A DNA stretch of 64,000 bases from Neoakkermansia glycaniphila (GTDB lineage Bacteria > Verrucomicrobiota > Verrucomicrobiia > Verrucomicrobiales > Akkermansiaceae): assembly GCF_001683795.1 (NCBI RefSeq), contig NZ_LIGX01000014.1:18974-82973 (forward strand), written 5' to 3'. Made by a program: the position numbers and the translations under genes. Positions 9,099 to 20,800 of the stretch are shown here, piece after piece (positions within the stretch are counted from its first letter, which is position 1; every line of letters starts with the position of its first letter). The notes under the pieces are model-generated. The model ran no database searches. It worked only from the letters and a program-made list of their open reading frames with translations, and was not told the DNA's origin.

Positions 9099-9968
9099 TC
9101 AACAACCGATGCCCGACACCGCCACACGGCAAATCATCGTATGCACCGCACCCGGAGCCAAAACAACCTCCTCCTGAGGAGCCGTCACCGTCTCCACGCA
9201 CAGGAAACCGCTCTCGAACCCCGCCCCCACATCCGCCATACCGGCGGCCAACTCGGCACCGGGATTCCACACCACAAGAGAATTGGAACCGCTGCGCGTC
9301 AGGCACAGCACACGCTGCCACTCCAGATCGGCCACATGCACCACCGTCTTCGTCGGATAATAAATACGGTCGATATGCCCCGCAGGATGCAGGGGCGACT
9401 CGCGGTGAGGCACCGCATCCGCAGCAAACTCCGTAAACGGACAATCCTTCAGCCCCGTCACCACCGTACGCGCATAATTGCTCACGGAAAAATAACTGTG
9501 GAACGCGGCGGAAAATGGCAACGGCATCGTCCCGTTCTCCGTCACCAACCTCATCTCCAAAGACTGCCCCAGCTCCAGCCGCAACCTGGAGGAAGGATCT
9601 TCAGGCCGGGAGGCAGGCAGAGCCAGCTCCAGCACCGCCGTCCCGTCCGCGAGCACCTCGGAGGACACCAGCGACCACAGTGACACCCGCGCCACGCCAT
9701 GCGAAGGCCTGCCGCCATCCGTCGGATCCTTACCGAACCACGGCCAGCACAAAGGCACACCGCCCCGGATCGCCTTCCCGGCCACAAACTCGGCGTTCGG
9801 ACTCATCCACAGCACCGGAAACTGCCCCTTGGGAGTCCAATCGAGCAACTGGGCTCCGTACAAAGACAACCGGGCGGAACACTGGGAAGTCTCTATCTCG
9901 ACAAAAGGAAAATCCTGGCCATAAGGGTACGAATACTTGAACATCTGCGGGTGAAAAGCTGGTTTCAT
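9099..9968 (-). CDS. Aldose-1-epimerase family, D-hexose-6-phosphate mutarotase-like
   Basis: The family interconverts alpha and beta forms of hexose phosphates. The diagnostic region GGVPLCWPWFG followed by PSHGVAR matches the YeaD/YMR099c group rather than GalM. Earlier, LYGAQLLDWTPKGQ and VLWMSPNAEF match the N-terminal strands, and later AFHSYFSVS carries the catalytic His. The acidic catalytic residue is likely in VVWNPGAE near residue 250. At 289 residues it has typical length. Downstream by 13 bases is the SanA-like gene. Sugar specificity is inferred. Confidence 0.85.
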   Translation of the reverse strand: MKPAFHPQMFKYSYPYGQDFPFVEIETSQCSARLSLYGAQLLDWTPKGQFPVLWMSPNAEFVAGKAIRGGVPLCWPWFGKDPTDGGRPSHGVARVSLWSLVSSEVLADGTAVLELALPASRPEDPSSRLRLELGQSLEMRLVTENGTMPLPFSAAFHSYFSVSNYARTVVTGLKDCPFTEFAADAVPHRESPLHPAGHIDRIYYPTKTVVHVADLEWQRVLCLTRSGSNSLVVWNPGAELAAGMADVGAGFESGFLCVETVTAPQEEVVLAPGAVHTMICRVAVSGIGC

Positions 9969-10261
9969 CCAGTCTAAAGAAAGAACTGCGGTGCGTCAAG
10001 CAAGATGAACAGCCGCGGCCCGAGAAAAAAGCCCCCCGCTCCGACGCCTCCCGCACAGGCTGCTCACAATATATCCACAAGTTATTCACATCGTAAAAAC
10101 ATTGAAAAAACAGCAGGATACGACATTTGTTCACAGAGTTGTTCACAAAAAAATCATGAGGAACGATACAGGAGACTCAAACTGCCATTCCATCTTATTC
10201 AGACCTTGTTCACAGATTATTCACATCGTTAAAAAGAATATAAACAATTGACAACAAAACA
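9969..10261. other. AT-rich intergenic region with DnaA-box-like 9-mers
   Basis: No credible gene is seen here. TTATTCACA, an exact match to TTATNCACA, occurs at 10082-10090 and 10217-10225, and a third copy lies just beyond at 10284-10292. One-mismatch copies are TTGTTCACA at 10127-10135, 10139-10147 and 10206-10214, ATATCCACA at 10071-10079 and TTATTCAGA at 10195-10203. All read in the plus direction. TTATTCACATCGT is repeated at 10082 and 10217. This resembles an origin or another DnaA-binding region. Confidence 0.55.
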
Positions 10262-10957
10262 TCAAAACAAACCGTCAAAAAAGTTATTCACACTTTTCAC
10301 TCCATGTGAAACCCGCAAATGCTCCGTTGCATGCCGGAAATTCATCAACAACATCTCGCGCACCTCCCTCTCCGCCCCCAATGGCCGCGACATCGCATAC
10401 GCCAGCTTCAAAATCAACGCCCGCTTGAACCGCGCATCGCACCGCCGCAAATCCCTGCAATCACATACATACGAACACAGCAAAGGAGAACGGCGGGCAA
10501 ACACCAGCCTCCCTCGGCACACCCACCAGTCCGCCCGTACGCGCAGCACCTTCAGGCAATCGTCAGGCAATGCATGCGCACGGGCCGGTACAGGGTGGCA
10601 TCCCCACTCTTCCGGCTCGGACGACTCCAGAACCGCCCGCCTCACGGCAAAAGGCCACGGCACCTCGCACAACACCTCCTTCCTCACGGTCTCGTAAAAC
10701 ATGCAGCAGCACCGCTCCTCTCGCGACCCGTTTGGGTTCATGGAGGAGGCAGGCGGACAGGCAAGCAGCTTCAAAGCCGCATTGCACAACGACAAAATGG
10801 AATCAGATTCGCTCTTCATGGCAAAAAACCGGACGCATGCCGGACACCGAATCCTGCCACAAACCCCACAATGCTTCACCTGTAAAACACACTCCGTGCA
10901 ACCTGCCCGCACCCGACCGGCACCTTGCAGCCACCCTCCGAACCGCCAATTATCCAC
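10262..10957 (-). CDS. Cys-rich protein of unknown function with N-terminal zinc-finger-like motif
   Basis: I do not recognise this protein. The frame is open from 11029, but only TTG and GTG starts occur upstream of an ATG at 10819; the GTG at 10957 (VDNWRFGG) is chosen because it keeps the Cys cluster and clears the tRNA promoter. The N-terminus holds CTEC, HCGVCG and CPAC, spaced like a treble-clef or zinc-ribbon site, and the rest contains many more Cys residues. Codons end mostly in G or C as in other minus-strand genes here, and no competing gene exists on the other strand. The 3' end overlaps a DnaA-box-like 9-mer. The start is uncertain. Confidence 0.5.
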   Translation of the reverse strand: MDNWRFGGWLQGAGRVRAGCTECVLQVKHCGVCGRIRCPACVRFFAMKSESDSILSLCNAALKLLACPPASSMNPNGSREERCCCMFYETVRKEVLCEVPWPFAVRRAVLESSEPEEWGCHPVPARAHALPDDCLKVLRVRADWWVCRGRLVFARRSPLLCSYVCDCRDLRRCDARFKRALILKLAYAMSRPLGAEREVREMLLMNFRHATEHLRVSHGVKSVNNFFDGLF

Positions 10958-10984
10958 TTTCGCAAAGAAAAGACAAAAAAATGA

Positions 10985-11012
10985 TTGACAAAAAATGAAA
11001 ACGGAGTAAACT
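10985..11012 (+). promoter_or_regulatory. Sigma70 promoter of the initiator tRNA gene
   Basis: TTGACA (10985-10990), a 16-base spacer and TAAACT (11007-11012), placing the start about 28 bases before the tRNA. Confidence 0.7.
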
Positions 11013-11046
11013 CTCCTCGCCCTCTGCAAGGAGAAAGCGATTCAAT

Positions 11047-11123
<77 letters not shown>

Positions 11124-11127
11124 TTTG

Positions 11128-11163
11128 AAAGCCCTGCAAGTTTTGAACTTGCAGGGCTTTTTC
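11128..11163 (+). terminator. Intrinsic terminator after tRNA-fMet
   Basis: A perfect 15-base-pair stem (AAAGCCCTGCAAGTT against AACTTGCAGGGCTTT) with a three-base loop and a T run. Confidence 0.9.
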
Positions 11164-11281
11164 GTATTCACGAAATGGCAACAGCCGAAAATCCCTCCAG
11201 AGGCGGCAAGAGAAGGCACAGCGACATCTCCTTCACATCACACTCGAAAACACGCAGCTGCCAAAACAGAGCAAGCCGCCA

Positions 11282-11623
11282 TCAGGCATCGGCAATGCGG
11301 ATAGCCATAATACATGCCGAATCATCGTCCTTGGCCGGTTCCCGATAGGTCACAGCTACCTTCTTCCCCACCAGAAGCCCGTCCTTGAGATCCTTGACGG
11401 TATCGTCCCCGATGCCGAACCAGAGCATCTCGCCGTCGGGCATCACGAGACTCAGTGAATGCATGGCCGTCCCGTCGCCGACAACACCGTACACCGTATG
11501 CACGGCTCCCGGCTGCCGGGGTGTTTCCCGAACAGAAGCCTGTGCCTGCTCCTCCGCACGACCGGCTGGCAGAACAACCAGAGATACACACAACATGGCA
11601 ATAGCAGAAATAATCCGTTTCAT
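11282..11623 (-). CDS. Small secreted protein of unknown function
   Basis: A 113-residue protein with a clear signal peptide (MKRIISAIAMLCVSLVVLPAG, cleavage near GRAEE). The mature part has alternating hydrophobic strands (VHTVYGVVGDG, SLVMPDGEMLWFGI, GKKVAVTYREP) suggestive of a small beta-barrel or OB-like fold, but I do not recognise the family. It stands alone: the initiator tRNA is behind it on the other strand and the autotransporter terminator lies upstream. No membrane anchor or lipobox is visible. Confidence 0.7.
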   Translation of the reverse strand: MKRIISAIAMLCVSLVVLPAGRAEEQAQASVRETPRQPGAVHTVYGVVGDGTAMHSLSLVMPDGEMLWFGIGDDTVKDLKDGLLVGKKVAVTYREPAKDDDSACIMAIRIADA

Positions 11624-11808
11624 AAAAAATGCGTGATAAATTGTGATGCGGCCAACAGCCGATCCGGCGGCATCATGCGTACCATGCCCCCTTTAACCGG
11701 AACCGTTACTTGCCGACCAAGACTTTCCTTTTGAATAAAACAACATTTCCCCGGAAAACGCAACATCAAAACAAGCCACCGCAGACAAGCCATGAGCCGC
11801 AATGCAAA

Positions 11809-11840
11809 CACGCCGACGGAATGATGTTTCCGCCGGCGTG
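11809..11840 (-). terminator. Stem-loop terminator after the autotransporter gene
   Basis: Arms CACGCCGACGGAA (11809-11821) and TTCCGCCGGCGTG (11828-11840) pair with one mismatch around a six-base loop, 24 bases beyond the stop. The following T run is short, so termination may be partial. Confidence 0.6.
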
Positions 11841-11864
11841 GACAAATCAACATCCGGTTCGCTC

Positions 11865-14800
11865 CTAGAAATCGTAGCGGTAACCGGCATTCGCGCTCAC
11901 CGAACTCGCGCCGCTGCGCAAATCCGCGTTCACATCCAGATAAATATTGCTCTGGAGGCTCACGGGCACATTGATGCCGCCGCCGACCTGAATTGCCGTC
12001 GAACCGATCGACGCGCCCCGCACGGCCTGCACCGCCCCCCTGTTGCCAAGGAAGGCCACATCGGCGGAACTGCGCCTGTCGCCCATATCCTGAGCCAGAT
12101 TGAGGCGGAACTCGGCAATCGCATTGCGGCCGAACACATTCTGGCCGATATGCCCCATCCAGCGGGCGCCGAGAGCCAGCGTCGCCGTCGTCATATCCTG
12201 CGACCCCACATTCAGCCCGGCATTACCCGCACCGGATTCCTCGAAACCGTCGATCTTCGTGTGAACGAACGACGCATTGAACAGCGGCTGCAGCAGACTT
12301 GTCCGCTCCTCATCGAGGAAAATATCGTACGTCAGTTCGTACATGGCTCCAAGGCTCGTACCGTTCGTATCGCCCTTGCCCTCGTAACCGTCCTGTCCGA
12401 AGCGGACATTGCGGGTTGTCGAGAAATCGCTCCGGCCGCCCGTCACGATGAAGGCATGTCCCCAATCCCGCTGCTGCGTGCGGGCAAAAAGATTCAGGTA
12501 ATACATCGTCACATCACCGGTCAGGCTATCTGCGCCCTGCGCCGTCAGATCTCCATACCCGGCCGTAAAGGCCATCCCGGCACTCCACGCCGGAGTCAGG
12601 TCGAGATGCATGCCGACCGTGCCGCCCCATGAACTCAGCTTGTAGCCGCTTTCATCTCCGCTCTGGTCGAGCCGCTGGTTGGCCCCGTTCATCTGCATCC
12701 ACATGTGTAGATACGGCATATCCTCATGCTGCACGCCGGGATCTACGCCCATCTGCGTTACGCGATTGCGCACCCACAGAAGCTGGTCCCGCATCGCCAT
12801 GTGCTGCGACATCGCCAGTGAAGTCACCGTACTTCCCGCCACGGCCGCAGCCAGGCGAGCCGCCTCCTGCGGATTGTAGGATAAGGACGTATTGTCCAGC
12901 ATCATATCCATGTAGTTCATCACCCGGCCCAGCGTGGAATCCGCGTCGTTCGCCTGCGGATTCAGAGAAGCCAGAGCCGCATCGAGCAAGGCTCCGCCTG
13001 CGCGGCTCGTGGAAGAACCGATGCCTCCGTAGTACTTCTCATTGCCGTAGAAACCTTCTTCGCTGGCATACGTCGTCAGAACCAGTTCATTGCCCCGTGT
13101 GAAGACCACCGATTTCTCCGCCGAATAATACTTGCGGAACAGATTGCCGTACTCGAGCTGCAAGCCGCCTTCCAGAGAAGCCCTGTCCACAAGCACCATC
13201 GTCGTCGGCACGGCTCCGTCACGGATGTATTCCTGCCCGGCTGCCGCACTCAGCACCACCTTTGCCCCGTTCTGCATCGCCAGGGTCGCCCCGTCCGCCA
13301 CATGCAGGAAGGGGTTGGGAAGCCCGGCCATCGTATTGAGAGTCAGCGCCAGCGTACCCCCGGCCGCCACGGTGCCGCCACTCAGCAGCGTCACCCGGTT
13401 ATTGGAATTGAGGGAACCATCCAGCCCGATGCCGATCCGCCCGCCCTGCGCGACATTCAGAGAAGCGTACGTCGTCCCTGCAGACACGGATTTGAGAATC
13501 ATCTCACCGCCGTTCATCGCACGGAGGCCGACCTGCGAACCTCCGGTGCCCGTCAACGTCTGGGAACCGCCGAGACCGACAATCTCGCCGTTGAAGGCTC
13601 CCATATCCGCCGTCGAGGAAGATTGTCCCGAACCGGAAATCGCCAGCGTACCGTTACCGGATACCTTGCCGCTTCCGGACAGTCCCGTCAACGTCACCGC
13701 ACCGTTCCCGATCGTCAGCATGGCATCGCGCGATTCCATATTCAAAGCCATGGCTTCGAGCCTTCCGCCCTGCGCGACCTTCAGATTGCCCGACAAGTAT
13801 ACGGTACCCCGGTTGTTGCCGGAAATTCCGCCCTCTTCAATGGAAAGAGAACTGTAGCGGTCCAGATCGATGCGACCTTCCACCGTCAACGTACCCGTAC
13901 CCTTCTTCACGATATCCGTATTGGCGGCGAGGATGCTGCCGGCAAAACGCGAATCCGGATTGCCATTGCCCCAAAGCCTGCTCGCACTGTTCACCAGCGT
14001 CACCGAGGCGGCCGCCGTATTCGAAGTGCCGTTCAACGACAGCACGGCGCGAGCATTCGAACCGGACAGGCGCTTGATTTCCAGCGTTTCACCCGCATTC
14101 GGCGCACCGAGATTGACGGACAGGCTACCGCCGCCCAGATCGACCCCGGCAAAACGTTGCAGCGCATCGTAACTGTTGATCGCGCCGTTGGAAGACTTGT
14201 ACACGTCGAACCATGAAAGCACCACTGCGCCGTTCCGGATCTCCTTCACATACATTTCCAGAGAATCGAGATCGAGCGCCACGCCGTTCCTGTCCGCCAG
14301 CAACAGGGAACCGGTATCAAGCGTACCGTTCGTCACATGCAGCATGTCTGCAATCTGCCCGGCCTTGCCGCCGATATCTCCCTGATACAGGTTCTGCAAC
14401 GCCGCATACACGCCGTCATCGGCCAGCAGAACCAGCGGCGCACCGTTAGCCACGGCCACCGTCCCCTGCCCGTTGCGGAACTCAATCAGATTCGAACCGC
14501 CGCGAGAATCGAGATTCTCTACATTCAGCGTCAATTGGTAATGGTTTTCCGCCAAAACCAGGCGGGAACCTGCCGCCAGATCGGACACCGCATGCCCGTT
14601 TCCAACCATCAGATCGGTCACTCGTGCAGCATCGACGCCGCCCAGCGACAAACCGGAAGCCGAGGCATCGGCCCTCAACGCTCCGTCATACCGCCAGGCA
14701 TTCGCCAGCGCACCGCCGGACATCGTCACGCCGTTGGAAACGACATGGCCGCCCATATCCAGCAGACCGCCCGTCATGGAAATCGTACGATCGCCGAACG

Positions 14801-17800
14801 CATCGTCAGCCCCCGCATGCACGGAACCCGATTGCAGAACCAGCACGCCTCCCGCCCCCGTACCCAGAGCATTGGCCACGGAAGCATTCAAGACAGAACC
14901 GTTCACGACGATCCGGTTTCCCGTGCCGAGAGCATCCTGCGACACGGCATTCACCGTACCGCCGTCCAGCTGCACGGAACCGTGGTAATTCGTATTTACG
15001 ATACCCATCGTCAACGTACCGCTGCCCGTCTTGGACAACGTACTCTGTTCCGCCCCGGCCTGAAGACTGCCTGCCCCCGTAAACGTATAATCCGTACCGC
15101 CTTCAAACGTCATATTGCCGACGAACATATCGGCCGTCGAGACATCGACCGCCACAGGGCCCGCCGTCCCGTCCAACTGCCCGAACAGCACATTATCGTG
15201 GTTCATGAAATCAGTCTGTGAGCCGTTCATATCCCACTGGGACATGCCCGCTCCGATTCCCCACGAACCTCCCGCCGCCTGTGCCCAGCGCAGATTGCCG
15301 GCCTCGCCGTCGAACCCGAGCACAAAAGCGCCCGCCGCATCATCCCATGCCAGATTGGTCTGGAAGCGCGTATTCTCCAGCGCAATACCCCGAATGGACA
15401 CGAGATCGTTGACATCAGCCCCGGCCGGAATCGAAATCCCTTGAGCCGAAACCAGCACATACGTCCGCTCATTGGAACCCTTGTAGGAATTCCAGACTTG
15501 CCCCGACGTCGTGAAATCGAACGTCACCGGACCACCCGTAAACGACAGCACGCCGTCCGCCACATATCCGTAAGGAGCATTGTCCAGAGGATTGATGGAA
15601 AATCCGATCGTACCTCCGGCAAGCTCCGTATTACCGCCCAGCCGCCCGGCCGTACCACGGGCATTCGACAGCGTCACGCCATCGGTCAAATGCAGATCCT
15701 GCACGGTTCCGCCGTCGAGAGAGACACGCGTGCCCGAGGCAAGGGCATGGCCGTTCAAATCGAAGGTTCCGCCTGTCGCCGCCTGAAGCGTCCCGGCAAA
15801 ATTCCGCAACACATCGGAAGACATCAGGCTTGCCGTCCCACCGGACACGGAAATCACCCCCGTAGCAACCGGGTTCGCCCCCCTGTCGGAGGAAATCGTA
15901 TTGCCATCCAGAGACACATTGCCCTGCAGAGCCAGCGTCGCGCCGTTGGCAAGAGACAGGGAAGAACTGCCGAACAGCGCACCGCCCAGCATCTCCACAC
16001 GGCCGCCGTTGGCCACGCTCACATCGGCAGAACCGAGCGAACTGCCTGCATTCACCTTCAACAACCCTCCGTTCGCAACATCCACCCCGGCCGAACCGAG
16101 ATTTCCGGCAACGGCGGCGCTGCGTCCGGCTCCCGCACTTCCGATTTGAAGCGTACCGCCATCGGAAACATGTGTTTCAGCCTGATAACCCGCCGATGCC
16201 GCACCATTGGCAAGCGTCAGCACACCGTGATTGCCGATCGTCGTCTTCACCTCATGCAAAATGGTCAACCCGCCTGCATCCGCACCCGTCAACACACTCG
16301 AACCAAAAATCGACAACTCGCCGAGACCTCCCATACCCGAGAAGGAAGATGAACCTGACAGCGACAGAACGGAAGCATCGCGAATCATCGACTGTCCGCC
16401 CGTCAGCGTCGAAGCCGATGCCAGCGTCAACCGTCCGGTCACATCCAGCGAAGCTGCTGACAACGAACCGCCCGAAACCGTAAATTCCTTTCCGGTTGCC
16501 GTCGAACCTTCATAGGTCAGCACGCCCGAAAGCGCCAGCCCGTCGCCCTGTTGCGGCGATGCCAGAATCAGCGTATTATTCGCCGCATCCGCTTCCACAC
16601 GGCCGAGCAGCAGACTGCCGCCGGAAACCGCCGAACCGAGGGATGCCCCGCCCTGCCTCACAAGATCGGCAGGCGTACCCGTCGTCCGGCTCGTCAGCGC
16701 TTCACCGTCCTTCCAGACGATACGCCCGGCAGCAGCATCATACCAGCCCGCCTTCCCGGCAGAAGAGAACACCTCGCACACCCAGCCGTAATCTCCGGCC
16801 ACAGTCGCACCCAGCGACGGCACATCCGCCGCCGATTCGACCAGCACGCGCGTCGTACTCCTCGCCTCACGGCCAAGCACACCGAGATTCCACACATCGC
16901 TTCCGGCTGCCGGAAGATTCAACTGCAGCGTCACCGAACCGTCGCCCTTCACAGTGGTAGAGGCAAGACCCTGCCCGGCATGGGAAATCACAGTACCCGA
17001 CGACAAATCGACCGCTTTCCCGGCCAAAGCCGCCGTCGACCCGAGATCAAGCGTACCGCCTTCCAGCGACACCCGGCCCGAACCGAGCGATCCGGAAACC
17101 GTATTGCCTCCATCCTCGGCATAAGTCGCCAGCGTACCGCCTTTCACCAGCGTATCGCCATAGGCATTCGAGGCATGCAGCAGCTTCAGCGTGCCGTTCG
17201 ACACCTCGACTGTTCCTGTACCGGACACCTGCCCAAGCACATCCGCCGAAGAAGCCGCCGACCAGAGCAGCCGTGACGAAACACCGGACAAGACAATAGC
17301 ATCATCCCCGGTCCGGGTCGAAAACGCGTGCGTTCCTGCGGCGGCATTGGCCGTCAGCGTCGCTCCGGCGCCTACGGCAAAACTCCCGCCGAACGCACTA
17401 TTGTCCGCTCCCAGCACAAGCGTCTTGCCTGCACCGACACCGACCACACCACTGCCTTCCAGCGCGCGGGAATAGGTATAACCGCCTTCATTCCCCGCCA
17501 TATCGAATACGAACGTACCTTGCGCACCCACCACGAATTTGGAAGCTCCAAAACTCTGGCCGGACACGATCACCGTGCCGCCGTTCACCGTCAACACGCC
17601 CGATTCGCCATATCCGGCGGTAAACTGCAGCGTGCCAGCCCCCTCCTTCGTCACCGTATTCGTCGCCGTACCGGCGGAAAGATTGCCGGACATCACGAGA
17701 TCGACTCCGCTCACCGTCGTCCCCTTGGCGACCGTCATTGTCGTCCCGGTCTGGTTCAGCACAAGATTGGCCTCCATCGTCGCCGTCTGCACCGATGCCT

Positions 17801-20800
17801 GCGACTCGATGGACGCAAACGGCGCGCTGCCGTCGCGCATGAACAGGAAAGCACCGTTATTCGTCGTCGCCAGCGTACCGCCATGGAACACCAGCGCAAG
17901 ACTACGCGCACTCTGCTCGCTGTTCAACTCGAACACGCCCTTCTCCTCCATCACGATCCGGCTCAGCAGAGTACCTGCCGTCCAGCCCACAACGGACTTC
18001 GCATCGCTCGTCACGACGGCCTTGCCGTTCTTCACAATCAAATCCCCGTTGACAATACCCTGCACCGTGCCGACAGCAGACGTCACGCCGAAAACGGCCG
18101 TACCGCCATCCGCATCGTCGGAACCGATCGTCAGGCTTCCTGCCAAATGATTGCGTCCGGCAAAAGACAAAGTGCCCGAACCGAGCTTGACAATCCCGTT
18201 GCCGGAACCGGCAATCGCCTGCCCCTCCGCCACCGACACGTTATTTACCCCTGTATCGAGCGTCACGACCTTGCCGTTCAACGCATCCTGCACAATCGAC
18301 AAACGACCCCAGATATTATCGGAAGCCCCATTCAACCATTGAAGCGTCGTACCTCCGGTCGCCGTAATGGCGCCTGTGCCGAGACCTCCGGCGGCAAAAG
18401 CGATCTTTCCTTGCTGCAGGGCGATCGCACCCGACCAGCCGGAATTATTCGTTCCAAGCGTCAACGTGGAATTCCCGGTCTTCGTCAGATTGCCGGAACC
18501 GCCGATCTCACCCGTACCGCCGAATGCATAATCGCGATCCCCTTCCACGCGGATACTGCCCGGCGACACCTTGCCGACAAGGGCAAGATCATGCGCGCCC
18601 GCTGCGCCGAACACCACATGGTCGCCCGTATAGAAACGGTCGGTTGCCGTGGCCGTATTCCAGACTGCATCGCCCATGCCTGCCCTCCAGATACCGGCAT
18701 CGTCCGGACCTGCCCATGTCAGTGAAGCGGCATCCGTCTGAGCGGTACCCGCCACCGTCAGCTTCAGGGAGCCGCCGTCCCATGCAAGAACGCCCGTCTG
18801 CCCCCGGCCCAGAACGGCCCCGTCGAAATCAAGGGTCGCCGTATGGGAAGCTGCCGTCGCGTTGGCATTCGTCACCAGCGTATACGAACCTGCTGCGGCA
18901 AACCCCGTCACATTGGCGAACTTCACCAGCACCGTACCGGAACCCGTGATCGAACCCCCACCCATATTGATGGAATCCTGCGTCGCACCGATATCCATCA
19001 GCACATTCAGATTGGATCCTGCTGCCACAGACAGGGAATTCAGCGACAAAGCCAGCGCGGCATTGTTCATCCCGAGCTCCAGCGTCGAATTCCCGGTCAC
19101 GGCAAGCGCTCTTCCCGCCAGTGCATTGGCGTTTCCTGCCCTCAGCACGCCTTCCTTCAACTCCGTGCCGCCCGTAAACGTATTGTTGCCGGTCAGAATC
19201 AGGCGTCCCGCACCGGATTTGGCAAACTTGCCCGCACCGCCGATCACGGAACCATAGGTCAAATCGCCGGAAGGAGCAAATTCGAACGTCCCGGCATTGA
19301 TCGTCACATTGCTCTTCGTCGCGGCCGACCAGTTCTGCATCACGAAACGCCCGGTTCCCGTCTTCGTAATCGTTGCCGCGTTATTGGATTGGGAACTGCG
19401 ATCAATAGCCGTCAGCGTCTTGCCGTCGGCCACCTCAATCGTACTGGCATACCCTCCGGCAGTCAAATCCTTCACCACGGCATCCGAGAAAACGCGAAGA
19501 GCATTATTCGCAGCCCCCATGAACATCTTCCCGTCAATCACGATCTTGCCGCTATTGGCCGCATTGGCGCTTCCCAGATTCAACGTCACGCCCGAAACCG
19601 TCAACTCTCCGGTCACACGCAACGTACGGGTCGCCGCCGAATCGGCCATAATGGTACCGTTGGCTCCGGTCGTCACGCGGTTGATTCCCGGCGAACCGCC
19701 ATCCTTCCCTTCACCCACCAGCATCGTCCCGCCCAAAACCACGGTCGCATTCAGCGAACCCGCGCCCTTCAACGTTGAGGAAACCCCGGCAGCAATACCG
19801 ACCGCTCCCGTCGACGCCGACTGGCCTTGCAACTCCAGCGAGGAATTGTTATTCAACGTAATCCCGCCTGCACCCGTCAGCGAAATGGAATCCAGCGAAA
19901 GAGTCGCTCCGCCGTTCACCACGATAGCCCCGGCCTGCGATGCCGTACCGGCCAAAACCAGCCTGCCGCCGCCCAAAGTAAAACCACCCGTACCGGACAC
20001 ACCGCCCGAAAGAATGGAATCCGTCGTTGCAACGACCGTATTCCCGGCACTTGTACCGTTGAACACCCAATCGTTCGCATACGAACCGCCTCCAACCGTA
20101 GCCAGTTCAAGCCTGCCGGACTTCATCTCGACCGCTCCCGTACCGAGAGCCTCGTTACTCTTCAAAATCACCGTACCGCCGTCAATCGTAGTACCGCCGG
20201 AATACGTATTCGCCGTCTCGATCGTCAACGAACCGGAACCCGTCTTCACCAGCGCAGCCGTACCGCCGATCGACCCGGAACCCGCCAGCACCAAAGCGCC
20301 GCTATTCCCGGAAACGCTGATCTCGCCGGGGCGCACCAGACCTTCGATCGTCACCGTACCGGACACATCGGCGAAAAACACCGAATCGCTCTGCCTGAAC
20401 GCAGCTGCCGCGCCCGAACCGTCCTTCCACACCTTATTGGCCTCATCGTTCTCCTTCCAAATCCCGTCGGGCCTGCCGTTCCAGTTCAAATCCTGCACAT
20501 CGCCCGTCACCGTCAGCACCAGTTTGCCGTCCGTCTTGTAAGTATCCGTATTCCACGAAGCATGCTGCCACTCCGGCAGCACGAGAGACGAAACATCGAA
20601 AGACGCCACCCTGCTCAAATCCCCCGCAATCAGCGTATACTCGCCGGCTCCGACCCTCAATTCATACAAATTGAACAACAGGCGCACAGCCGCATCAGAA
20701 CTCATCTCATCAACCGTCAAAGAACTGAAGGCGGATGTGGCGACATTCTTGCCGAGATCGAACATCAGTGACGAATCGGAACCAAGCGCCAGCGAACCCA

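Noticed and set aside
10005..10232. 75-codon plus-strand frame in the DnaA-box region
   Set aside because: It is made of the repeated TTCACA words and has no start context or family features.
9969..10292. Firm call of the chromosomal origin
   Set aside because: DnaA-like boxes are dense, but the plus strand is C-rich on both sides and no dnaA, dnaN, parA or gidA is nearby, so only a DnaA-binding region is claimed.
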